Source: Xylogone sp. PMI_703
Taxonomy: Eukaryota; Ascomycota; Leotiomycetes
Assembly: GCA_021399445.1 (NCBI GenBank)
Contig: JAJTUQ010000004.1
Coordinates: 3,224,001 to 3,288,000 of the forward strand
Length of the DNA: 64,000 nucleotides
Reading direction: 5' to 3'
Position 1 is the stretch's first letter. The number at the start of each line of letters is the position of its first letter. Below are positions 1 through 10,382 of the stretch, piece by piece. A program made the translations under genes and the position numbers. Below the pieces are notes generated by a model. That model worked only from the letters and a program-made list of their open reading frames with translations. It was not told the origin of the DNA and ran no database searches.

Positions 1-1664
1 GGGCTGGTGTTGCTCGACTGCGAGATCAAACACAGCTATTCAGCTATAAAGATGCAGGAAGTGACTGTAGGAAAAGCCTGTGTTCTCGAAACCCACTACA
101 GTGGTGAAGAAAAGGGGGAGAGCATCTATAATAAGAAAGGAAAGAGTACGATAGAAGCAAGTGTAAATATGACACGTCGTCTACGTCCATGTATATGCAG
201 ACAATACCTCAGATTTCTCCGCATTCTCGGGGGGCATGCGAGCAGTCAGCGTATCATGACGTTGAACAGGCGGGACACAGCATAACCACAGCTCCAAGTT
301 CCAACACCCGGAGATCTTAGAAGCTCAACAGCTGCCCCGTCTTTCGCTGTTGCTTTCCCAGTCCACGAGCCCCTTGCAGCTCGAATGCTGGCTGTTTGCC
401 AGACTCACCTTGCTGGCCAACGGCCGCCGGCGGCAAGCAGAAATCCAGTATAAAAAGGAAGAAGAATAGGAGAATAGCCTCAAAACCAAACAGTTCTGGG
501 CAGAGAAGAATAGGAAGAAGGAAAGACCGCAGAGAATGCAACGGGGTGAGAATAAAACACCACCAACCAGGCCGGCAATGCTTTGAGGGCTTGGGTCCTG
601 TTACACCCGGGTAAAGCAGAAGCCAGAACCAAACAGCATCGAACATTGAGTGTTGGATGTCCAACACTCCAACACCAAAGCATGCACGACAACGACGAAT
701 CCAGCACTCAATAGACAACGGATCAGCTGATTCCCGGGCCCAATAGGCAGGCACGGGGGGCGATGGCGCCAAGGATGCCTGCTGGGCCAAAGGGCCAGAG
801 GACAATAACAGTTGGGAGATTCCTGTTCTTATTGAGGTCCGTCTTCGTATTGTTGCAGTGTCCTGGGATTGCCCGAGCTGGGACGACGAGGGAACAATAA
901 TAGGAGGAGTGTTTGTCCGACGGCTGCTTCTCCATCGCTTAGCTGCTGCTAGACCTAATCCTGCAGCTCAAAGGGCAAGGCAATATGGAATGTCACATCC
1001 CGTCCACTCGCACAGCTTCTCGCCTCTCAGACAGTGGTGACAAAGCATAGACAGCACAAGGAGGCGTTGGGGGCAGGATGGAAATGCGACGTTGGGGGAG
1101 AGTCCTTTGCCTATCCTGATCGCGGTGGAGAACAGAAGATCTGGTGCTACGGGAGATCGTGCATTAACACTTTTTTCTTTGTCTACCGGGCATCCAATGG
1201 GACCCCCATCCGAACTTTAGTACTATTAAGTCACGTCCTGAGTTCTTTTTATACTCATCAGGGTGATGGACCTGGGCAAACATTGGCTCCTCGGCATTTG
1301 GCTATTCCTTTGAGGGATCCTCAGAAAAAGTGGCCGGTTTCAAGCCCGAGTTCCATGTGCCGCATAGAACACCACCAAGATACTACTACGGTAATATACT
1401 CGCTGGAACAAGCTCTGGGGATCAACGGTGCACCGGTGATTAAATCTAACTGGCTTCATTTTATTTCTTTGACTCCCCGACTCCAGATGCCGAAGCCCGT
1501 CCATCGCCGCTGTGGCTTCTATTGTACGGGACGACTCCGCAGGACTGTAGGAGAGCAAATACCAACAACGGAAACGAGCCTCGGTCAAAGGGATGAGGTT
1601 CTATTGAGAAAGCAAAGCTCCAGTAATCCCCCAGCACGTGTCCAGATACGCCGCTTGGATGCCA
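1..1664. other. intergenic region left of RPN13
   Basis: I see no supportable gene here. Several open frames of 60-250 codons exist on both strands, but they overlap each other, have biased low-complexity composition and no recognisable domains. A perfect 9-bp inverted repeat with a 2-nt spacer lies at 649-668 (AGTGTTGGA then TCCAACACT). The last few hundred bases should contain the 3' end of the RPN13 transcript. Confidence 0.6.
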
Positions 1665-3147
1665 TTATTTTTTCTGCTCCTCCTCTACGCTCTTCTTCAC
1701 TCCCTCTACAAATGACTGAACAGCTTCCCCACCACCAAGAGGGACGCTCCCACCCCTCACCAGACCGCCGTTTTCCAACCTGATACCCAATGCATCTGCA
1801 ATGCTGGGCAACCCTCCGTCTCGAATGGCCATGGTAAGGCTACCCAAGCTTTGATGGAACTGGGGACTCCGCAAAACTTGCTTGATGATGGATTTCTTCT
1901 GGCTCAAGCTCATTGCTTCAATTGCTGCAGCTGTGGTGGAGGCACTTGGCTCAACGGATCCTTCGAGGTCTGCGCTGGACTCCTGCGATAAGAGAAGAAT
2001 AGTTGGGGGTAAATAGCTCATGAGACTATCGATCTGAGCGGGGCTGGCAGCTTCGACCGCAGGTATGGTGGTTGACGAAGGTAACAAGTCAGGCAGAGTA
2101 GTGTATATCTGGCCCTGTTGTCCTTGCTGCTGTGTACTACTTCCACCCTTGAGTGAATTGAGGAAATTCTGGACAATCGTAGAAGGGTCATCTGCAGGCC
2201 TGAGCACGAATTGTCAGCCTGCCTGTCCTTCTCGCTACAACGCAGGAAGGAGATACAAAGAATTGCTTCATGAGGTATTCATTCATGACGTATCTGTCTA
2301 GCAGTACAAGAGGGACTTTTTTGAGCCCCAATTTCCAAGACGCCATTGGTCGTCAAATGTTCGTATGACATAAAGCTCGTTCATGCTGGATATGAAAAAG
2401 AGTGATGCACCTACGCTCTTCCACCATCCGCGCCCCCTTCTCGAGCACCTGCTCCCTCTTCCCTCACATCTCCACCTGTGGCATCAGGTCCCGCGCCACC
2501 GCTACCACTTCGATGGTGTTGCTCTGGATTTCCATACCCTTCCACATCTTCCATTGTCTCGTCACCGTCATCATTACCTGAGCCACCGCCTTGAAGCTGC
2601 GCTATCTCCTCTGTGACATTGACCTCCTCACCTTGTAATAAAGTATCAACAATCTGTCCGATTTTCAGATCTCGAGGGCTGAACCAGCTTGGATCGCCGT
2701 CTCGCGCCTGTGGAGATGACTGCATCCAGAACAGATGTCTCTGCGAGGAGGATGAAAATTTGAGAACGAATATGCGACCGTTGGTCTTAGATGTGGGTTG
2801 GTCGGAGGTCTTGTATTCGTAAGGTTCGAAGTGGCCATCAGCAGGAAACATCACAAGATCTAGGTTCTCTTCATCGTCCATGGGTTTGCTTCGCTCCCTC
2901 CAGCAGAAGTGAACGAGCTCTATATTCAAAGCTTATTAGACCTGGGCATATATTTCTGGATTGGATGCGACAAACCATCTTCTGCATATAGGTAGATGTA
3001 GCCCGGTTTAGGGTCTGGTGTGACCTTCCAAGGCCGGCTCGATGTCTATAAAAGGTATTAGCAAATTCACGTTTATAAAAATTTAAATATACGTACGTCA
3101 ACTTCACATCGACCAGCCTTGAACGAAATTATCGGTACTATAGACAT
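1665..3147 (-). CDS. RPN13: 26S proteasome ubiquitin receptor Rpn13 (ADRM1-like)
   Basis: Predicted exons on the minus strand: 3147-3097, 3045-2976, 2919-2415 and 2199-1665, giving 386 aa in one open frame. The N-terminal half is a PRU (Pleckstrin-like receptor for ubiquitin) domain: KAGRCEV near residue 10, then PDPKPGYIYLYAED, VHFCWRER, NLDLVMFP, and GRIFVLKF with FWMQ, all hallmark strands of the family. The C-terminal exon starts ADDPSTIVQNFL and has a helical DEUBAD-type domain, the part that recruits the UCH37 deubiquitinase in the proteasome lid-base; budding yeast lacks it. The linker is Gly/Asp/Glu rich. The start codon lies 51 nt before the first donor and gives MSIVPIISFKAG, typical of the family. 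It is head-to-head with RPL6, 361 bp apart. Exon 3 to exon 4 joining (GC|G) is the least certain junction. Confidence 0.9.
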
Positions 3148-3508
3148 TGTTGAATGTGGTGATTATGTATTGCGAATGACGTGCAGCAGGCAGTTCCTAG
3201 CCTACGTCGACGAGCTTGATGGAAGCTCCAAAGGTCCAATAAGCCCCACTAACTAATTTCGGATTAGCTTATCAGTGTTGGCGCCTGAGGAGTAAACAAG
3301 CGTGGAATCCTCGTGTGTGCCTGACATCTAAGGATGCCAAACAATTTTCGAATTTCACAAATCAATTTCGCGGTTGCCCTAGCCCTGCTTTTCTCGCCTG
3401 AACCCCAAAGCGTCGCGAACCTCGAAGCAATCTTGGAAGTCAGGCTTTAAACTCCACGACAACAACCCACGAACCGACCAACACTCGAACGATCGGTTCT
3501 TCTTCAAG
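3148..3508. promoter_or_regulatory. shared divergent promoter RPN13 / RPL6
   Basis: These 361 bp separate the start codons of the proteasome receptor gene (-) and the ribosomal protein gene (+). No other gene fits. The stretch just before the RPL6 ATG is rich in C and A (repeated ACGAAC/ACAAC words), as is common in leaders of fungal ribosomal protein genes. Individual factor sites could not be assigned. Confidence 0.6.
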
Positions 3509-4353
3509 ATGTCGGCTCCAGCCCCTGAGAAGAAGACCTTCGGTAAGTCGTCAAGACTGGTACCGCACCACACCCAGAAGGCGAGCAAGTGGTACCCGGC
3601 CCAAGATGAGGCACAGCCAAAGCAGGTGGGTGATATTATTTTCCTAGAAATGCGAGATGCGGAGGATACAATTGTTGAATTGCTGGGAAATTGGTTGCAA
3701 TGTCAAAATTTTGGTTCATTCAACATTGCCTGTTCTGGCATCAGCGATCTATATATGCTTTCCCCAGCACATTTACGAGCAGCCATAAAACTAACATGAC
3801 AATTAAAGGTCCGCAAGTCCATCCGCCCACACACTCCCCGACCATCTCTCACTCCTGGCACCGTCCTCATCCTCCTCGCTGGTCGCTTCCGTGGCAAGCG
3901 TGTCATCCTGTTGAAGAACCTCCCTCAAGGTGTTCTCCTCGTCACTGGCCCATTCAAGGTCAACGGTGTTCCCCTCCGAAGAGTTAACTCCCGCTACGTC
4001 ATTGCGACCTCTTACAAGATCGACGTCTCCGGCATTGACCAAAAGAAGGTCGACGAGATTGCGGAACCAGCTTACTTCGCTCGGGAGGCTGGAGAGAAGA
4101 AGAAGGGTGAGGCAGCATTCTTCGCTCAAGGCGAGAAGCCAGAGGTATGATGATCATTAGGACGGTGTTGGAAAATTCACGGGATTAACATAATCTACAG
4201 AAGAAGAAGCCATCCAGCACCCGCGCTGCAGACCAGAAGGCCATCGACACGACCCTCTTAGCCACCATCAAGAAGGAGCCAATGCTCGTCAGCTATCTCG
4301 CCAGTTCATTCAGCCTGCGAAAAGGCGACCGACCCCACGAGATGGCGTGGTAG
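3509..4353 (+). CDS. RPL6: 60S ribosomal protein eL6 (L6)
   Basis: Exons 3509-3625, 3809-4144 and 4201-4353 encode 201 aa. Family landmarks are visible in order: [11 protein letters not shown] and KASKWYPA in exon 1; [44 protein letters not shown] and RYVIATS in exon 2; and the lysine-rich tail ending [15 protein letters not shown] in exon 3. eL6 is a structural protein of the large ribosomal subunit bound to 25S rRNA. Intron 1 (183 nt) uses a weak donor GTGGGT, while a perfect GTAAGT sits unused inside exon 1 at 3543. Intron 2 is 56 nt. Length and C-terminus match fungal L6 proteins. Confidence 0.97.
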
Positions 4354-5238
4354 AAGGTTTGCTGTATTTGGGAGGTTTCTCGGGGCGTAGAGCGGGAATT
4401 AAAGATGGGTGTGGGAAGGGATATAACAATTTGACAAGTCGGGCATGCATTTTTGACCTTTGAGGTATCGGTCTCAAAACTGCTTGGGCGCTTTGTAATC
4501 AGATTTGCAATAACGAAGATATCTCAAAAAGCAAAAAAAGAAAGGGTTCCGGTATGATGGAATTGCACGTGAATTATCAGCATAGAGTTTCATTTGTGAT
4601 GGGAGACATGTGAAGGGCCAGGGAGCACTTCTAACTTGGACTTGTTACAGTTTATTCTAGGCTGATTATCAGTGTTAAATGAATCACGACTCTCCGACTG
4701 ACTAGCATATTCTGTGATTATCTCAAATGTCTAGGCACGTCTATTCCTATTTGTCTGGGGAAATCTAGCATTGACCCACTGCACTTCCAAAAGAGCCCCA
4801 GATATCCCCACGTCATATCACAGTACCTGTGAAGCAATTAGGTCATGTGATTGAAGAGGTAGACAAACATCCGACTTTCTTTCTTCATCATTCATTTCTT
4901 TCAAGTCTTACATGAGTTCTTCCCGGTTCTGATTCTACTGAATCTAATCTAGACAGCAATGTAGTCCTTTAATGGGGGTGCAGTGCATTTCCTCTATCAA
5001 TTTCTCTGCATAATCTCGTCGTTTTTGTCTTACCACGGTTTATCTCTTTCTATTTGATTCTGTTAGTCTTTAATACTGTGTCTCTTGTGGGATCATGATA
5101 ATACTCTTTGTTCAATAAACTTCCACTCTCTTCGCTATCCTTGATCATTATGCTGCCTTTAAAACCATAAGCTTCCCCAATGCCAGATAAGTTTACGTCT
5201 ACAATTTCAAGCAAGTTTTCTGCACATGCTCAGCAATC
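4354..5238. other. intergenic region between RPL6 and the coiled-coil gene
   Basis: About 0.9 kb that is AT-rich, with many short T runs and no open frame worth calling. It should hold the RPL6 3' UTR and the promoter of the downstream gene. The 4860-5230 part is pyrimidine-rich on the plus strand, as in many fungal leaders. Confidence 0.6.
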
Positions 5239-6069
5239 ATGTCCACCCTTCCATCCATACCTGAGGATACCCCACCCCTCCTCCATGAACAAGAGACCTC
5301 CTTCAACCAACTCTATGCAGATAATGTTGCAATGCAGCAAGACCTTCAAGGTGCAATAAACAGATATAACTGCGCTAGGATATTTCTCGCTCACACAGGG
5401 GTAGATCTAGAAATACCAGAATGGGTCAATGGCATGCAACCACTCCTCAATTCTCTTCAATCGCAAGCAGAACAATATAAATCCACGGTTGATACCGCGA
5501 TAACAGATGCAAGGGACTGTAGTACCAGCAACACTGATGCTCCAGCTAACCAAAATAGGGAAAACACAGAAGAAGAACATGCTTTTGGTAACTCCCGAAC
5601 AATTGAGGATCTAGTAGCTCTTCTTATAGAAATCACAGCTCGCATCGCAGATCACAACCGCTCCTTGCGCCGCCTGTTGGAGAGATTACAAAAGACAACA
5701 CAGATATTCACCCGAGACGCCGAGCGCCAAAGGGGTGCTTCTCAGAGGAAGATCCGCCTGGCTGCTAAGAGGGCAGAAATTGCCCAGTCCTCCAGTGCAG
5801 CTTGGAAACGCATTGAGAAGATGATTGCCGAGAAAGAGGAGGCTACTAGAGCTGCTGCTGAAAAACTTACCAGTGTTGATAAGGCGTTAATGGAGAAACG
5901 CGCTGAGAAAGAGAAAGAGGTTGAAGAGAGGAGGGCGCAGCTTAAGAAGGATGCACTGGAGAAGAGCGAATTTAAACCTGCGCAGAAAGAGGAGGGTCCG
6001 GAAGATTTTGAAGAGGGTAGTGGTGAGGAGGAGCTGAATCACGGATCTCAGGTAGAAGATACTTTCTAG
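5239..6069 (+). CDS. uncharacterised coiled-coil protein
   Basis: Single-exon frame of 276 aa starting MSTLPSIPEDTPPLL. I do not recognise a named family. Residues 15-100 are predicted helical with a mostly polar face. A Ser/Asn/Glu-rich linker follows at about 100-125, then a long helical, charged segment (about 130-250) with heptad-like spacing of Leu/Ile and many K, R and E, ending in an acidic tail (EEGPEDFEEGSGEEEL). There is no signal peptide and no membrane segment. Codon use looks normal for a gene and the frame is uninterrupted, which supports a real protein, probably a scaffolding or kinetochore/cytoskeleton-type coiled coil; that role is a guess. A 22-bp hairpin lies about 0.34 kb downstream. 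Confidence 0.65.
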   Translation: MSTLPSIPEDTPPLLHEQETSFNQLYADNVAMQQDLQGAINRYNCARIFLAHTGVDLEIPEWVNGMQPLLNSLQSQAEQYKSTVDTAITDARDCSTSNTDAPANQNRENTEEEHAFGNSRTIEDLVALLIEITARIADHNRSLRRLLERLQKTTQIFTRDAERQRGASQRKIRLAAKRAEIAQSSSAAWKRIEKMIAEKEEATRAAAEKLTSVDKALMEKRAEKEKEVEERRAQLKKDALEKSEFKPAQKEEGPEDFEEGSGEEELNHGSQVEDTF

Positions 6070-6404
6070 TAGACTATTAACACATTCTTAATATTGCGGA
6101 GATGAAGGAAGGGATCGTTTTTAGAGATGAAATGACAATAGGATCTATCAAGTACATTAGCTGTAGCACCGTGGTGTATAGGATTCCACCTCGAGACCCA
6201 AGCGAATACACAAGAATGGGAACTTGGATCCCATCTCACATCTATTTTCTACCTCGGAAAACGAACAAAGCGTAAACTGGAGGTGACACGGACGAATAGT
6301 AAGACTTTTGATGAGCATGAGCGTAACCTACTGTAGTAGTCAGCAACCATTTTGGGAGCGTTACTGTCTGTGGCGTGGAATTCCGAGAAGTAGAAAGTGG
6401 TTCC

Positions 6405-6457
6405 ATGTATGTATGGATGTATGTATGTATGTATCATACATACATCCATACATACAT
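6405..6457. repeat. perfect 22-bp inverted repeat (hairpin), ATGT/TATG-rich
   Basis: The left arm at 6405-6426 (ATGTATGTATGGATGTATGT plus AT) is exactly complementary to the right arm at 6436-6457, with a 9-nt spacer. The arms are built from TATG/ATGT microsatellite units with one shared interruption (GG in the left arm, CC in the right), so both arms carry the same internal variant. Confidence 0.9.
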
Positions 6458-7482
6458 TCACAGGATGATATCTAGTCCTATTGCTTTCAGCGAGATTTTA
6501 GTAGATGTTAGCACATGTCTAGAAATTCTTGCAGAAGCTCTCGAAGCATAGTCTAGAACAAAGAAATAAGTAGACGTTTTTCTTTGTAGTTAGTTCCACA
6601 TTTGGAGAATCACATTTGTACTGGCTCCTATCTATATCTCTTGTTATTCGCCTCTTATACTTTCTAGCTGTAGTTAGATAAACCTAGTTCACAATCCTCT
6701 CCCATATAAACCTATCATCATAGTTCCCCCCTTTAGTGCCGATATTGTACCCTGCTATATATAACCAGGGTTCTACGTTTCATGGCCCGTTTGTAAAATC
6801 AATTTGTAGGATCCAAGTATCGTTCAAATCAAACGTGTGCTGCTTGGAATATGGGTTTAACGGGATATCTGAAGAAGCTGGCTCGGGCTGGTTGAATAGT
6901 GTACTTGATCTAGATTATTCCACAGGATGGCTGAGGACGACTGTTAGTGAAATCGCCACGAACACTTTTCGCAGCTGGCTAATCATAGTAAGCAGCAAAA
7001 AGACCACCACGGTGTATGATTAAGCAATCATGCTCCTGGCCTTTGCGGGACCTTGAAGACCATAGTACTGTTCTGAGAGTCGCAGCATCATTGAAATAGA
7101 GCCGAATTGAACCCTTTCTGCCTCTCTCTGCTTCTTCGCTCAAGAAGAGACAGATGGATGGATGTAGATCTGTGGAAGAATGTGCTCCTGGTGCTATGCA
7201 TTTCATCTGAGCATAACTTAGCTCATTACAAATCACTGCAACGATCTCTCCAGAAAGAAAAGCTGAACGCCGAAAATCAATCCCCTGTAGGTAGAACATG
7301 AAAGAGCTTCCAGAGTGAATCAACCTGCATGCATCGAATTGCGCAATAGACTCGATTGATTCCCCCGAAAGATACTGTATTACCATAGAAGACTCGGGCA
7401 GGGATGGTTGATTAACTTTAGATGGGACGTCACAGGAAGCGCATCGATCCACGAATTACCTTTACCTGTACCAATTGAATAA

Positions 7483-10020
7483 AGATAAGTACGGTACCTT
7501 CAGAAGTTGCTTATCTCTCACCAGGCAGGGGTAGACGGGGAGATGCTGCAACCGGCAAGACATGTGAGATTGGGGCCGAGCCACATTCCCCTGAGATGAA
7601 GCTCTGTTCCTAAGCGTCTCCAACCCAACGGCCTGGACGGGAAAGGAAAGGCGCAGTGTATGGGAAAGCTCCGGTTTCGAGAGATGTCACTTGACTCGGT
7701 CTCATGCGGTACGGGAAGAAGAGAGGGGCTTCCAATGCCCACACAGCATGAACCATACCACCGGTACCTCCGTAATATTCAACGCAAGCGTTGTCGTTGC
7801 CGTGCTTCGTTTGTAATGCGGTTTGTTCATTCCTGTGCACTCCGTATGATGATTGCTCGCCTGGGTTGACGAAACACCAACGGGAATATCTCCTTCCCCT
7901 ACGGACTCAAGTTCACATTTTGTACAGCCATTTCGGAGATCGGTACCAACAACAGCAATCTGTCCTGCACGAGTACCGGCACAGTAGGCTTGTGGCGGCA
8001 ACGGGATTATAGAGTAGACAGATGCGCCTCCGGGTGGTTACTTCCATTATTTTGTGCGAGCAAACTTCGGCAAGATGTCACTGGGTGTTTACGGTGTCCA
8101 TCCGACATTCGGCAAGCCCACTTCGCTTTGGCACCGCACGAGGTGAGAGACGGAAATGAAGCTTATTATCTGACGAGATGCTGTCAGCAACAAACCCACA
8201 ACGGAAGAGAAACTCTGGTCCCGCGCAGTGCCGTAGGTTTGCGACGGTAAGAGTTATGAGGTTGTTCTTTGGAAATGACATATTTCTCGCCCAGCCACAG
8301 TACGGTTCTATTTCCGAGGAGTGCGAGTATGTTTTCGTGTGTTTTCTGGAAGACAGAGATCTGGTGCCTGTGCCTGTGCCTGGCAGATGGGCTGCTACAC
8401 TACTGCACGGGACCGCATTACTGTGATTATTACTGATTGGTCCTTACAGTCTTTCTCAAAGGGTACAGAGGCAATTATTCCAGAGCAACCTTACGCCACA
8501 ATTATAGATGCCAGATCACAATTGTTTCCTTCTCTCATCTCTGAGCGCATCTCACGGAGCATTGTCTCTGTTTGGGAAGTGGTGGGAGGAACGTTGCCCC
8601 TCGGGTCTCTCCTTCGACTCTAACTGTGGATTTGCCTCCCTTCGACGGGAGCTTCCAGAAGCACACACATACAGACGTACAAAAATACTCCCGTACTGTG
8701 TAGAGTAATGCTCAGTTCTATGGCTCCATACAGCAACCAGCAGTGGGACCTCGGACAGTTTCCCCCTGACCGCATCCACCATCAAGCGATCTGCGACGAT
8801 CCTCACCGATGTTACCGTCTAGAATTCAGGCACTGTTAACCTCATGGCTTTGCTGCACCGTGGCAGTGAAGCTTTCCAAAGCAGACGCTGTGCTCGCTTT
8901 GTGCAGTACCGTTGACATATGCAGCGTGAGATGTCGAAGTTCTCTCTACACAAGTACTGAATCCCCTCTGTAGTACACATTGCATGAACGAGAACCTCGA
9001 AAGGCTCAGTTGACTGACGGAACCTTTCCATTTCAGGCACTTGCAGAGCAGTAGCGCGATCCCTGCAGTAGAAAAGCCCCCATCAACGTGACGTTATCCA
9101 CCTCTGGCGCTTCCGCCCCTTACAAACAGCAATTTTTCACACGGTCCGTGGGGTGCCCCGCCATCATTGGCCAATGCAAGCCCTGTCATTTCCTTATCTC
9201 TGGCCCACCCTTAGGTGCCAGGGCTGTCCACTCCCCCGGTCCCTGATGGCGTGGCGTGGCGCTAGCGGGTTGTTCTGGTAGGGCAGAGGGTTGCTTTCGC
9301 TCTTGGCCACTCTGGGCTGCGAAAGTGCCTGGTACCGTACCGTACTGTAAAGCGAATGCTGCACAGAACAGGGCGTGATTTAGAGAGAGCAAAATGGGCA
9401 GGGAAAAAGCAACGAAAGAGTCCAACGGTGGCGGAGTGGGATTGTAATACTCCGTACTCTCCCACCGCAACCCCCGATCGCAAAGGTGTTGGTGTTTCTT
9501 GTCATACGTGAGACATCGTGGGAAAGTACAGTACTTTACAAGGTACAGAGATACGAGATAGGAGCTTATTCTGTACACACCATGTTATTACCAGAGGCTC
9601 AGTTAAAACTTCACACAGGATTGCCGTTATTCCCGGCAGCGCATACACTGTGGTAGAATGTCACTGCTGCTCTCTGCTCTCGTGCCCTGCCCGCCCTATC
9701 CGAGCTTGGCTCCGTGTGGCGTTGGAGGTTGAAGGTTTTTCGGGACACTGCTGCTCGGGTACTTTGAAGTATCTATAAGTATATTTACTGCTATTTATGA
9801 GCGTAATATACATTATGAGTACTTTTAAGTACAATTCACGACGGAGTGGAGCCCGGCACCTATCCTTCGCCCTCTTCTAGCCTGTGAAGGGACCTGACTA
9901 AGGCCATCCCCCTAGAACGCTCCCAGACTAGGGCCTCTCGACTTCAACGCCTCGGCCCAGGGTCTGCGTCGAGGAGATGCACCTCGCGCACAAATGGCGA
10001 GTGCTTGTCGTTCCTTATCT
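7483..10020. promoter_or_regulatory. scattered GATA-factor (HGATAR) sites upstream of the ammonium transporter
   Basis: AGATAAG occurs at 7483-7489 on the plus strand. Its reverse complement CTTATCT occurs at 7510-7516, 9193-9199 and 10014-10020. The last lies 363 nt before the transporter start codon. GATA factors of the AreA/Nit2 type bind HGATAR sites and activate ammonium permease genes under nitrogen limitation in other ascomycetes. Their role here is inferred. Confidence 0.45.
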
Positions 10021-10382
10021 CCTCCGCACCTCCTGCTCTCTCCCCATCTTATTGCCTGCATCACACCCATCCCTGGCCCTGGCTCTTACCCCGTTGCCAT
10101 TCTCTTATTCCTATTCCTTAATTCCTATCCCTCCTTCTCCTCCTCTTCTTATCAATCTCTATCCTGTCTCATGATCTTCTCCAGACGGGCTTGTTGCTCG
10201 ACACTCATTACCTCCGCCCTTTACGCCTCTTCCTTCTGGACCATCCTCGCTGCTGCACTTCTTCATTGAATACTGCAACAACTTCGTGAACATTTATACG
10301 CACGCACAAATCCTGCCGTATACGCATATAAAGTTTTCTATCTTCATTGCCTCCCCTCGCCAAAGAGGTGCACGCCGCAGCC

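Larger units (their letters stand above)
6070..10382. other. 4.3 kb intergenic region upstream of the ammonium transporter
   Basis: No intact gene is visible. The first part (6070-7500) is AT-rich and contains the hairpin at 6405-6457. The part from about 7500 to 9850 is more balanced in composition and unusually rich in the tetramer GTAC. From 9970 to 10380 the plus strand is strongly C/T rich, as expected for a fungal core promoter and leader. A TATA-like ATATAAAG lies at about 10326. Small open frames start at 9977 and 10171 and could act as upstream ORFs if transcription begins that far out. Confidence 0.55.

Noticed and set aside
317..805. 162-codon minus-strand open frame
   Set aside because: Overlapping frames exist on the other strand, it has many low-complexity runs of Cys, Trp and Phe, and there is no homology signal.
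1034..1783. 249-codon plus-strand open frame
   Set aside because: It overlaps the 3' end of RPN13, has no recognisable domain, and its composition looks like translated non-coding DNA.
3626..3808. snoRNA in RPL6 intron 1
   Set aside because: The intron has no convincing C/D or H/ACA box arrangement.
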